From the NCBI GenBank assembly GCA_002421995.1, contig DISP01000175.1, positions 1-12,109 on the forward strand: a DNA stretch of 12,109 nt, written 5' to 3'. A program made the translations under genes and the position numbers. The notes under the pieces were generated by a model, which was given only the letters and a program-made list of their open reading frames with translations, had not been told where the DNA came from and made no database searches. Source of the stretch: Bacteroidales bacterium UBA6207. GTDB taxonomy: Bacteria > Bacteroidota > Bacteroidia > Bacteroidales > F082. Below, in pieces: positions 5,195 to 12,109 of the stretch (positions are counted from its first letter, which is position 1; every line of letters begins with the position of its first letter).

Positions 5195-7507
5195 ATGAAA
5201 ACCCATATTTGGCTGATCCTGTTTTTGCTTGGCATCCTTCAGCTCAGCGCACAGCAGCAAATCAGGTTGAACGGATTTGTGTATGATGCCGACAGCAAAG
5301 AAATGCTCATTGGAGCAGTTGTCCAGGATTCAAGCTCAGGGCGTGGTACGGTTTCAAATGAACAGGGCTATTACAGTTTGGTCGTCAATTCGGCCAAAAA
5401 CCTGACCATCAAAGTGTCGTATATCGGCTATAAGTCTTTGATCATCCGAAACATCAACAACTCCTCAAGCAATTATCCAATTGCGCTTCATGCAGGAGTT
5501 GAGCTGGGTGAAGTGAAGGTTTCGGCAAGCAAAACGGGCAACATTTCACGAAGCACCGAGACCAGCACGACCCGCCTGCCCATGAAAGATGTGAAGATGC
5601 TTCCGAATCTGTTTGGCGAGGTTGACATCATCAAAGCCTATCAGCTTACACCGGGTGTGCAGGGCGGAGGCGAGGGCAAAAGTGAAATGTATGTGCGGGG
5701 CGGTAGCCCTGATCAAAACCTCGTTATGCTTGATGATGTGCCTCTTTATTACGTGTCGCATTTTGGAGGTTTTTTCTCTGTTTTTAATGCCGATGCCATC
5801 AACGATGTGAAACTAATCAAAGGTGGGTTTCCTGCGCGCTATGGTGGACGGCTTTCATCGGTGATGGATGTGCGTATGAAGGATGGTAATATGCACAAGT
5901 TTTCAGGTGCCGGATCAATTGGGTTGCTTTCTGCAAAAATGATGGTTGAAGGCCCTCTCGTGAAAGAGAAAAGCGCGGTGATGGTTTCAGCTAGGAAGAA
6001 TCTTTTTTCTCCGTTCATTTTGACAGGAACAGAAATGAAATACGGTTTTTATGACTTAAATGCCAAACTAAACTACAGACTTAGTCAGAAAGATCGCTTG
6101 TTTTTAAGCTTCTATGCAGGAAACGACCACGTAAAAGTGGAACAAGCCTCCAAAACCCAGGCTGCAAATACCACCCTCAGATGGGGCAATGTGGCTTTTG
6201 CCCTGCGTTACAACAGGGTTTTTAGCGGCAGACTGTTTGGCAATCTGACCTTCGCGCGCACGCTTTACAATTACAACAACAGTTTCAGTAACGAACTCAT
6301 TTCCGATACCGTGAAGCAAAACATTGATAGCAAACTGTTTACGAGTATAAACGACATCATGTTTAAAAGTGATTTCTCATGGCAGATCACCGAAAAGTAC
6401 CAGCTGCGGTTTGGACATGCCCTTGTTTCACATACCATCAGGCCGAATGATGAAGAATTCACAAACAAGATAAATGACGAGTTTATTGAGCTTTCTTATC
6501 ATTTTCAACATACTGCTCTCGAAGGTAGTTTGTATGTTGAAAATGAAATTACTACGAAATATTTCGGAGCAAATGCCGGGATCAGACTGACCAATTTCTC
6601 TATTGCCGGCACCCATTACCCCTTTATCGAGCCACGTTTAAGCGCCAATATTCCGCTTACTGCATCATCATCTGTAAAAGCTTCGTTTTCGCTTTCTAAT
6701 CAGTTTTTACATCTTTTATCCTATTCCGGCACAGGTATGCCTGCAGACTATTGGATGCCTTCCACTGAAAATGTTGCACCCTCGGCTGCCCTGCAATACA
6801 CGATAGGTTTTGTGAAATCAATTCTGGATGAACGTTTTCAGCTGACTATTGAAGCATATTACAAACAATTAGATGGTTTAATAGCCTTTAAGCCGGGGAC
6901 ATCCCTTATCGGAAATTTGTCATCCTGGGAAAATATCGTCGTAAAAGACGGGAAAGGAATAAACCGCGGAATTGAAGTGTTTCTTCAAAAAACGGAGGGC
7001 AGATCAACCGGTTGGGCTGGCATAACTGTTGCGAAAGCCGACCGTACTTTCACCAGCCTCAATAAGGGTAAGACCTTTCCGTTCAAATACGACCGTTTGC
7101 TCGACATCAGCCTTGTATGGAATTTCAGGCTCAATTCAAAAGTTAATATTTCTGCCACATGGACATATGGATCAGGCTATCCGGTTACGCTTGCCACCGA
7201 ACGTTATGAAACAGCCGATGGAGAAGTTTTTGTGTATGATGACATCAACTCGTTTCGAATGCGTGACTACCACAGGCTCGATTGTGCGGTGGCTTTTCCC
7301 AAACAAAACCGATGGGGGACGCGTGAGTGGTCAGTGAGCATTTTCAACCTCTATAACCGGAAAAATCCGTTCTACTATTTCTATGAATATGATATGCCGG
7401 ATGCATCACCGGTTTCGGGCACGAATTCAGACCAAAGTATTCTGCGGCTGAAACAAATGACGCTATTTGGATTCTTTCCTTCAGTCAGTTATAATTTCAA
7501 ATTCTAA
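5195..7507 (+). CDS. TonB-dependent outer-membrane receptor
   Basis: A 770-residue receptor. Residues 1-20 are a signal peptide ending LSAQ. Residues 23-110 are a CarboxypepD_reg-like beta-sandwich (LNGFVYDADSKEMLIGAVV ... GTVSNEQGYYSL ... VSYIGYKS). Residues 125-230 are the plug (LPNLFGEVDIIKAYQLTPGV, YVRGGSPDQNLVMLDDVPLY, LIKGGFPARYGGRLSSVMDV), followed by a 22-strand-type barrel that ends in aromatic VSYNFKF. It should take up a nutrient through the outer membrane using TonB-ExbBD energy. No N-terminal signalling (STN) domain is present and no SusD follows; the DUF4249 lipoprotein 2 bp upstream takes that place. Length and domain order are normal for the DUF4249-linked receptor type. The substrate cannot be read from the sequence. 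Confidence 0.93.
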   Translation: MKTHIWLILFLLGILQLSAQQQIRLNGFVYDADSKEMLIGAVVQDSSSGRGTVSNEQGYYSLVVNSAKNLTIKVSYIGYKSLIIRNINNSSSNYPIALHAGVELGEVKVSASKTGNISRSTETSTTRLPMKDVKMLPNLFGEVDIIKAYQLTPGVQGGGEGKSEMYVRGGSPDQNLVMLDDVPLYYVSHFGGFFSVFNADAINDVKLIKGGFPARYGGRLSSVMDVRMKDGNMHKFSGAGSIGLLSAKMMVEGPLVKEKSAVMVSARKNLFSPFILTGTEMKYGFYDLNAKLNYRLSQKDRLFLSFYAGNDHVKVEQASKTQAANTTLRWGNVAFALRYNRVFSGRLFGNLTFARTLYNYNNSFSNELISDTVKQNIDSKLFTSINDIMFKSDFSWQITEKYQLRFGHALVSHTIRPNDEEFTNKINDEFIELSYHFQHTALEGSLYVENEITTKYFGANAGIRLTNFSIAGTHYPFIEPRLSANIPLTASSSVKASFSLSNQFLHLLSYSGTGMPADYWMPSTENVAPSAALQYTIGFVKSILDERFQLTIEAYYKQLDGLIAFKPGTSLIGNLSSWENIVVKDGKGINRGIEVFLQKTEGRSTGWAGITVAKADRTFTSLNKGKTFPFKYDRLLDISLVWNFRLNSKVNISATWTYGSGYPVTLATERYETADGEVFVYDDINSFRMRDYHRLDCAVAFPKQNRWGTREWSVSIFNLYNRKNPFYYFYEYDMPDASPVSGTNSDQSILRLKQMTLFGFFPSVSYNFKF

Positions 7508-7512
7508 TAAAC

Positions 7513-8049
7513 ATGAAAAAACTTTTGTTGATTGCTTTCATCATTTGCAGCTTCCAAACAATGAAGGCTCAGCTCACTTTTGGATTGCATGGTAATTTTG
7601 AGTACTCACTCAAAAAAACAGGTGGTTTAAGCACGCCGTTGCTCGGTCCTGGCCTCGAAGTATCTTATGGTATTTTGAAAGAAAAGCTGGATGTGGGGCT
7701 GATGGTACAGCATCGCTGGACATTGAACTGGCCTGATAATCCTGCTGTTACATCCTATATGGCGAAATTCCGCTACTTTGTTTCATCAAATGATAGGAAA
7801 ATGAGGGTGTATGCCGCAATTGGTCTCGGGTTTTATAAAAGAAAGGAAGAAATTCATTTTATAAATGAGCCGGCGATGGTTCTCAAAGAGGATGGCGTGG
7901 TTGTGATGCCCCAAATAGGCATTGTAGTTCCCTTGAAATTTCTAAAAAATGCTTTTGTGGATATGAATTTCTATTATCAGGATTACAGCCAAAAGACGCG
8001 TCCTTCAGGTATTGGAATCAATGTGGGTTTGATGTATCGTTTGAATTAG
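7513..8049 (+). CDS. small outer-membrane beta-barrel protein
   Basis: A 178-residue secreted protein that starts 5 bp after the receptor stop, so very likely in the same operon. The signal peptide is about 1-19 (KKLLLIAFIICSFQTMKAQ). The mature part alternates polar and hydrophobic residues and is rich in G/Y/F (TFGLHGNFEYSL, GPGLEVSYGIL, VYAAIGLGFYKR, FVDMNFYYQDY) and ends GINVGLMYRLN, the pattern of a small eight-strand-type outer-membrane barrel. Family is not certain beyond that. It may help the receptor complex or simply be co-expressed. Confidence 0.7.
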   Translation: MKKLLLIAFIICSFQTMKAQLTFGLHGNFEYSLKKTGGLSTPLLGPGLEVSYGILKEKLDVGLMVQHRWTLNWPDNPAVTSYMAKFRYFVSSNDRKMRVYAAIGLGFYKRKEEIHFINEPAMVLKEDGVVVMPQIGIVVPLKFLKNAFVDMNFYYQDYSQKTRPSGIGINVGLMYRLN

Positions 8050-8098
8050 GCGTATTTAGTCAGAAAAACAGGTTATTAACAACAAAAAAATCATCCTC

Positions 8099-8617
8099 AT
8101 GAAAAAACAAATTTTGGTAAGTCTGGCAGCGGTTCTATTCGCTGTCTTGAGTGTTCGTGCACAAGAAACGAACGAAGAAGTGGTTGGCAGGTTTGAAATC
8201 GAACAAATTGTCCTCACAAAGGTGGTGGCGCTGGCAGATCATTTCTGAAATGAACTGGAAAACGATGGAAAGTTGAGCGAACTCACCGCCACCCTACTTC
8301 CCGATCAGAAGCATGTGTATATCGGCACCACCGTGAAAGGAAATTCGAAGAAAATATCCAGTGTTGGCATCATCGCCCTGCTTCACGAGGGCAAGGTGTA
8401 TGTGTTGAGCGGAAAAAGCACTTTGGCCAAATCAATGGATATGAATGGCTTGGGTAGCCCAACTATCAGCTGCAAAGGCGAAGCCTGCACAGCCTGTGCA
8501 GTCAGTTTCACAGATACCTACCCCTTTGTGAAATGCGACTGCACCACACCCGATTGCCCGGATTGCAATTGCAATATGAACATGATAGTGACGATGGATG
8601 TGGGGGAGTTTGAATAA
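8099..8617 (+). pseudogene. secreted Cys-rich protein gene broken by in-frame TGA
   Basis: The ATG at 8099 opens a signal peptide (KKQILVSLAAVLFAVLSVRAQ) and the frame runs 49 codons to TGA at 8246-8248; the same frame then stays open for 122 more codons to TAA at 8617. The second copy at the right end has AGA (Arg) at the TGA position, so this is most simply a point nonsense mutation (CGA to TGA). The downstream part contains LTATLLPDQKHVYIGTTV and a C-terminal cluster with spacing C-X4-C-X2-C-X12-C-X-C-X4-C-X2-C-X-C, which suggests metal binding or disulfides. The rest of the frame is intact, so the lesion is recent or the codon is read through. Selenocysteine is unlikely, since the counterpart is Arg. 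I do not recognise the family. Confidence 0.7.
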
Positions 8618-8654
8618 GGAGCATCTGCACCAGATGAAAAACCTCCTATTTTTT
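8617..8654 (+). terminator. Probable terminator after the Cys-rich gene
   Basis: AGGAGCATCTG (8617-8627), loop CAC, then CAGATG (8631-8636) and, after a 6-nt bulge, CTCCT (8643-8647). Next comes ATTTTTT (8648-8654). The stem begins at the stop codon. It would end the 3259-8617 unit and insulate repeat copy B. Confidence 0.5.
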
Positions 8655-8677
8655 AATCAGAAACCTAAAATTTATGT

Positions 8678-8717
8678 ACCTCCATAAGTTTCGTATGGAG
8701 GTTGGCGTTTATATTTG
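8678..8717 (+). promoter_or_regulatory. Promoter with inverted half-sites (copy B)
   Basis: ACCTCCATA (8678-8686) and TATGGAGGT (8694-8702) form a perfect 9-bp inverted repeat with a 7-nt gap, the same gap as in copy A, followed by TATATTTG (8710-8717). The 18-bp palindrome of copy A is not preserved here. The -33 element is again weak. Confidence 0.5.
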
Positions 8718-8745
8718 TCGTAAATTATCATTGAAAATACCAAAC

Positions 8746-8835
8746 ATGACTTATCTCATTCAACATACCCAAAGACCGGCCACCTTTCATAAAAAAAGCC
8801 TCTGTATGGGGGCAATCTCTCAACATCTGAAGTAA
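8746..8835 (+). CDS. repeat-encoded 29-residue small protein (copy B)
   Basis: Counterpart of 1838-1930. The ATG lies 28 nt after TATATTTG, the peptide has the same core (IQHT.RPATFHKKSL, then CMGAISQHL) and ends in K. Residues 2-4 differ from copy A while the ATG position is exact. Its 3' half lies over the minus-strand RNA 8791-8863. No known family; translation is unproven. Confidence 0.35.
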   Translation: MTYLIQHTQRPATFHKKSLCMGAISQHLK

Positions 8836-8863
8836 AAAGTATTAACCAAAACCACAAAGAGGC
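8791..8863 (-). ncRNA. predicted 73-nt small RNA with paired ends (copy B)
   Basis: Minus-strand RNA from about 8863 to the U7 run at 8797-8791. The 5' arm (8863-8852) pairs with the 3' arm (8809-8798) over 12 positions with one mismatch and one G-U in place of the A-U of copy A. The inner region differs from copy A by a small indel around 8829-8836. Promoter, end pairing and terminator are all retained. Confidence 0.55.
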
Positions 8864-8867
8864 GCTG

Positions 8868-8897
8868 CAAAGATACAACAACGCTTATTGAAACCAA
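8868..8897 (-). promoter_or_regulatory. Minus-strand promoter for the small RNA (copy B)
   Basis: TTG (8897-8895), 19 nt, TATCTTTG (8875-8868) on the minus strand, identical in layout to copy A. Confidence 0.65.
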
Positions 8898-9117
8898 CCC
8901 GCATCAGCGTTTTATTGGATGTTTTCACACACATCACAGGGGTGGCGGCACACGCATTTACAGGTTTTAGCGTGTGTGGCCGTGGCTTGGGGCTGCGAAT
9001 GAACCTGCGCCGGTTATGGTGGCACGAAAATGCCACAATTGATTGACTGCGAGAGTGGAAAAGCATCTTTAACACCGTCCGGATGTAAATGAGGAGGGTG
9101 ATTATATAATTTATTTT

Positions 9118-10131
9118 ATGAAAAATTTATTGATTTTAACCCTAATGACTTTATTTATTGCAAGTTGCTCTAAAGATAAGGCAACAGAGCAAGACCAAAA
9201 CAACAATAACAACGAGATAAAACTTGTAACACTGGGTGATGGAAGCAAATCAACCGTTACGCTCCTTGAATTTGTTGACGTTGCACATTACGAAGCGACC
9301 ATAAGCTCGCTCGAAACCCAGATGGAACAACATGAGGATGCTTTTTTGGCTGCATGGAGTAGTTTAAGCGATGATGCCCTTAATGCAAAAGAAGTGGAGG
9401 TTGGTTTTGTTGACCATCAACCATTGATCAATTTCGAGACTGCTTACAGCATTCCCGTAACACTCAGACAAATTTATGTTGCTTTGGAAGCACAATGGCT
9501 CAACAACGAGGAATTAGTCATGGAGAGCGATCCGGCCTTAACCTATCCGTTTAGTGCTGTTGAGTTAACCCTGCTGAATGCCGATGGAATGGTAAAAATT
9601 GGAGATGATATCATTCAGCTTTCAAAAAATGGCTTTATCTTAATCGCTAATCTGGATATGGAAACTGTTATTCGAATCAAAAATGGCGATATGACTGCTT
9701 TGGAAGAACCATCTGTCACAACAAGCATCGAAGGCGAAAGTGGAAAAAGTAAAGGGTGTATCAATTGGAAATCTAGAGAAGTTGAAGACCCATACGCCAG
9801 TAACAAAAAAGTCAAAAAACATGTTCACTTCCACAGCTATCCATGGAAAGGTGTATCAGAAGCTGACATTACCTCGTATAAAAAAAGTGGTAGTAGTTGG
9901 AAAAAATATAAAATGGATCTGGGTGTGGCAAATCAAAGCTATTTTAGGGATGTAAATTGCAATGCCGGACCTCAAGAGTGGACAGGATGGAAAAGGAAAA
10001 AAGCGAAAAGCATTTCGGAGCGTGTGGCAAATTGGGGAGCTTTTCCACAATACCGCGCCGAAAATGGTGTTTCCGTAATCGGATACTTTGAATACGATGG
10101 TAAAAGCAACTCACTTGTTTTAACATGGTAG
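9118..10131 (+). CDS. lipoprotein of unknown function
   Basis: A 337-residue lipoprotein: signal MKNLLILTLMTLFIASC with a good lipobox (IASC, Cys17), then an Asn-rich linker (EQDQNNNNNE). Residues 45-135 look alpha-helical and acidic (VAHYEATISSLETQMEQHEDAF). The C-terminal part (about 205-337) is basic and aromatic (KKVKKHVHFHSYPWKG, EWTGWKRKKAKS), with few Cys. I do not recognise a domain. The start is 16 bp after repeat copy B. The stop overlaps the first possible start of the next gene (10125), so it is probably co-transcribed with the two barrel proteins downstream and may be their surface partner; that is inference. Confidence 0.75.
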   Translation: MKNLLILTLMTLFIASCSKDKATEQDQNNNNNEIKLVTLGDGSKSTVTLLEFVDVAHYEATISSLETQMEQHEDAFLAAWSSLSDDALNAKEVEVGFVDHQPLINFETAYSIPVTLRQIYVALEAQWLNNEELVMESDPALTYPFSAVELTLLNADGMVKIGDDIIQLSKNGFILIANLDMETVIRIKNGDMTALEEPSVTTSIEGESGKSKGCINWKSREVEDPYASNKKVKKHVHFHSYPWKGVSEADITSYKKSGSSWKKYKMDLGVANQSYFRDVNCNAGPQEWTGWKRKKAKSISERVANWGAFPQYRAENGVSVIGYFEYDGKSNSLVLTW

Positions 10132-10139
10132 GTAAAAAA

Positions 10140-10928
10140 ATGAAAATTTCAATGGTGGGGATTGTCCTCACCATTGTTTTATCTCTTTCTGCGTCAGCAC
10201 AAGAGAGTAGGGAGTATAACGACCTGAAAGCCTATAGAAAATGGAGTATTGTTGCAGGTCCTGTGCTATTTGACAAAGCCACATTATCACCTCAATATGG
10301 TGATCTTTCGTTTGATAATAAACCAATTATTGGGTTTAACGCAGGTTTCGAATATGATTTTTATCCGGAAAAAAAATGGTCAATAATAACTGGACTTATT
10401 TTGACAAAGGAGCCTATTTACAAGTTTAATTATAGAATAGCCATTGAGGATACCTATGCTCACTATCTTGAAGACTGGGTTAGTGCTGCAAAGGCTAACG
10501 CAATAGTCTCTTTTTCTACACCAATTTTGATACGAATAAACATACAAGCGCATAAAAGATTGTATTTTAATTTATTTTCTGGTCTAAAAGTCAAGTATTT
10601 CCCGCAAGGCACAGCAGATTATACCCTTGTTATGGGCAATGAAGACCGAACGGAGTCGCGGGAGATGTTCGGTTTGCGACTAAACAGCCCTGAAAATGCA
10701 TTTCAAGGTAGTTTTGTTATCGGAACCGGTTGTTCTTATGCCTTGGATAAAGTCCTGCTCAAAGCAAATCTGGTATATGTCATGAATTTTCAAAACACCA
10801 TCAGTGGCGAATACCAGTTTGGCAATTTATTCAGCTCACCACCTACACGTGGTTATTACAACCTTTCGGGCAACTACCTCGGCTTGTTGTTTTCGGCGAG
10901 TTTGAAAAAAGGCTGGGGCAAACGTTAA
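10140..10928 (+). CDS. outer-membrane beta-barrel protein, tandem paralogue 1
   Basis: The ATG at 10140 is preferred over 10125, since it puts the signal peptide directly at the start (KISMVGIVLTIVLSLSASA, cleaved before QE). The mature protein of about 240 residues has the beta-strand alternation and aromatic content of PorT-like/OMP_b-brl proteins: GPVLFDKATL, IIGFNAGFEYDF, EKKWSIITGLIL, FVIGTGCSYAL, and a final strand GLLFSASLKKGWGKR. It is closely related to the next gene along its whole length; shared blocks include EKKWS, TGL, KEPI, YFP, FVIGTG, KVLLK, GEYQF, TRGYY and SGNYLGL. Role is unknown. Confidence 0.75.
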   Translation: MKISMVGIVLTIVLSLSASAQESREYNDLKAYRKWSIVAGPVLFDKATLSPQYGDLSFDNKPIIGFNAGFEYDFYPEKKWSIITGLILTKEPIYKFNYRIAIEDTYAHYLEDWVSAAKANAIVSFSTPILIRINIQAHKRLYFNLFSGLKVKYFPQGTADYTLVMGNEDRTESREMFGLRLNSPENAFQGSFVIGTGCSYALDKVLLKANLVYVMNFQNTISGEYQFGNLFSSPPTRGYYNLSGNYLGLLFSASLKKGWGKR

Positions 10929-10953
10929 GTGTTTTCAAAACAACAAAACTTAG

Positions 10954-11760
10954 ATGATGAAAATAGGGATGGTTAGGTCTTTAGCGCTTGTGGTGATGCT
11001 CCACGTGGCATTCGTCACACGCTCATTTTCTCAGGTACAAAAAAGCTACGATGAACTGAAAAGCTTTTCAAAATGGAGCTTTACAACTGGTCCTGTTCTT
11101 TATAACAAGGCTAAACTGACACCTCAACATGGCGACCTTACTTTTGAAAACAAACCAATGTTAGGGTTTAATATTGGTGTTCTGTATGATTTCCATCCTG
11201 AAAAGAAGTGGTCATTTCAAACCGGATTGATTGTTGCAAAGGAACCAATCTCTTCAATATCCTTCAAAATCTCACATAATGACTTATACGAAAATTATCC
11301 TGGTGATTTGATTAATGAATATAAATCATATGCGCTTTACTCATTTTCATTTCCAATATCATTAAGATTTAATCTTCAAACAGGTAAAAAAACATTCGCG
11401 TCTTTTACAGTTGGGTTAAAAGCGATGTATTTTCCTCATGGAGAGTCGGAATATACTTATGCAATATCAGATGAGCAGCTTTCTGATTATCGTGAAATTT
11501 TTGGTTTAAAACTTGAAAGTCCTGGAAATTCAATTCAGGGTGGTTTTGTAATTGGCACAGGCTTTTCATATAGCTTGGAAAAAGTTCTCCTCAAAACAAA
11601 TCTGATTTATGTAATGAACCTTCAAAATACCATAACGGGAGAATACCAGTTTGCAAACTTATTTACATCGCCAGATACGAGAGGATATTATGATTTATCA
11701 GGTAATTACCTTGGATTGCAATTTTCAGCAAGCTTGAAAAAGGGTTGGGGTAAACGTTAA
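10954..11760 (+). CDS. outer-membrane beta-barrel protein, tandem paralogue 2
   Basis: 268 residues, 25 bp after paralogue 1. The signal peptide ends near TRSFSQ (about residue 27). The mature part aligns without large gaps to paralogue 1, ends in the same 12 residues (FSASLKKGWGKR), and is followed by the same bases AACGTTAAGTGTTTT as paralogue 1, so the duplicated unit included the 3' flank. Divergence is strongest in the middle (about 95-150), probably surface loops, and the gene is A+T-richer than its neighbour. ATG at 10957 is an alternative start. Function is unknown. Confidence 0.75.
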   Translation: MMKIGMVRSLALVVMLHVAFVTRSFSQVQKSYDELKSFSKWSFTTGPVLYNKAKLTPQHGDLTFENKPMLGFNIGVLYDFHPEKKWSFQTGLIVAKEPISSISFKISHNDLYENYPGDLINEYKSYALYSFSFPISLRFNLQTGKKTFASFTVGLKAMYFPHGESEYTYAISDEQLSDYREIFGLKLESPGNSIQGGFVIGTGFSYSLEKVLLKTNLIYVMNLQNTITGEYQFANLFTSPDTRGYYDLSGNYLGLQFSASLKKGWGKR

Positions 11761-11840
11761 GTGTTTTATAATCAAAAAATAGAATTAATGCGCTGCGCCA
11801 TTCTGTTGATCGTCTTATTCCTGGCAGCTGTAGGTAAAAG

Positions 11841-12109
11841 ATGGTTGTCATGGCAGATCATTTCAGAAGCCAGCTCGACAACGATGGAAAGTTGAGCGAG
11901 CTTACAGCCACCCTGCTTCCCGATCAGAAGCATGTGTATATCGGCACCACGGTGAAAGAAAATTCGAAGAAAATTTCCAGTGTTGGCCTCATCGGCCTGC
12001 TTCACGAGGGCAAGGTGTATGTGCTGAACGGAAAAAGCACTTTGGCCAAATCAATGGATATGAATGGCCTGGGCAGCCCGACCATCAGCTGCAAAGGCGA
12101 AGCCTGCAC
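11841..12109 (+). pseudogene. second copy of Cys-rich gene, 5'-truncated, runs off window
   Basis: From TGGCAGATCATTTC (11851) this matches the Cys-rich gene at 8232 onward at about nine in ten bases, with most changes silent (for example ACC/ACA, CTA/CTG). Similarity stops abruptly upstream of that point. The open frame starts at ATG 11841 (or 11850) and reads MADHFRSQLDNDGKLSEL..., with Arg where the first copy has TGA; it lacks a signal peptide in frame. An ATG at 11788 opens a signal-like stretch (RCAILLIVLFLAAVG), but in another frame. So the copy is either a partial duplication, a frameshifted gene, or a cytosolic variant. The Cys cluster begins at the window's last codons. Confidence 0.55.

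Larger units (their letters stand above)
8668..9101 (+). repeat. 434-bp dispersed repeat, copy B
   Basis: Second copy of the 1756-2194 repeat, same orientation, 6.9 kb away. All parts recur: half-sites, TATATTTG, small ORF, minus-strand RNA with promoter and U7, hairpin CACACGC/GCGTGTG (8949-8955 with 8970-8976), hairpin GTGGCA/TGCCAC (9019-9024 with 9031-9036) and a terminal AGGAGG (9092-9097). It lacks the upstream HTH gene of copy A, which shows that gene is not part of the repeat. It ends 16 bp before the ATG of another, unrelated lipoprotein. Confidence 0.9.

Noticed and set aside
8246..8248. Selenocysteine codon in the Cys-rich protein
   Set aside because: The paralogue has Arg, not Cys, at this position and no SECIS-like hairpin is evident just after the TGA; a nonsense mutation is simpler.

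Overview
The window looks like a chromosomal segment from a member of the Bacteroidota. Three things support this: an outer-membrane receptor (CarboxypepD_reg-like domain, TonB plug, barrel) paired with a DUF4249-type lipoprotein, many short-signal lipoproteins and small barrel proteins, and several promoters of the phylum-specific TTG-N19/20-TAnnTTTG form. The genus cannot be read from the sequence.

Bases 1-975 are housekeeping: the C-terminal part of ribosomal protein bL25 (rplY), a strong terminator, and complete peptidyl-tRNA hydrolase (pth). Bases 976-1548 hold degenerate GT-rich repeats, a good promoter and a doubtful 39-codon ORF. A small winged-HTH gene (1549-1884) follows, and its 3' end runs into a 439-bp repeat (copy A, 1756-2194). 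A second copy (B, 8668-9101) lies 6.9 kb away in the same orientation. Each copy ends about 20 bp before a lipoprotein gene. Each carries, in the same order, inverted TATGGAG half-sites, a forward promoter, a 29-30 codon ORF, and a convergent promoter predicted to make a 73-74 nt RNA with paired ends and a U7 terminator. This repeat module is the most unusual thing in the window.

Between the copies lie a lipoprotein with a duplicated Cys/Trp-rich C-terminal motif (2214-3197) and a compact gene set: a DsbA-like thiol-disulfide lipoprotein, a DUF4249 lipoprotein, a TonB-dependent receptor and a small beta-barrel protein (3259-8049). This set looks like one transcription unit for outer-membrane uptake with an envelope redox partner; the substrate is unknown. 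It is followed by a secreted Cys-rich protein gene broken by one in-frame TGA (8099-8617).

After copy B come an unrecognised lipoprotein (9118-10131), two tandem paralogous outer-membrane barrel proteins (10140-11760), and a second, 5'-truncated copy of the Cys-rich gene that runs off the end. The right half is therefore rich in duplication: the repeat pair, the barrel pair and the Cys-rich gene pair. Functional calls for the lipoproteins and barrels are class-level only; rplY, pth, the TonB receptor and DUF4249 are confident.
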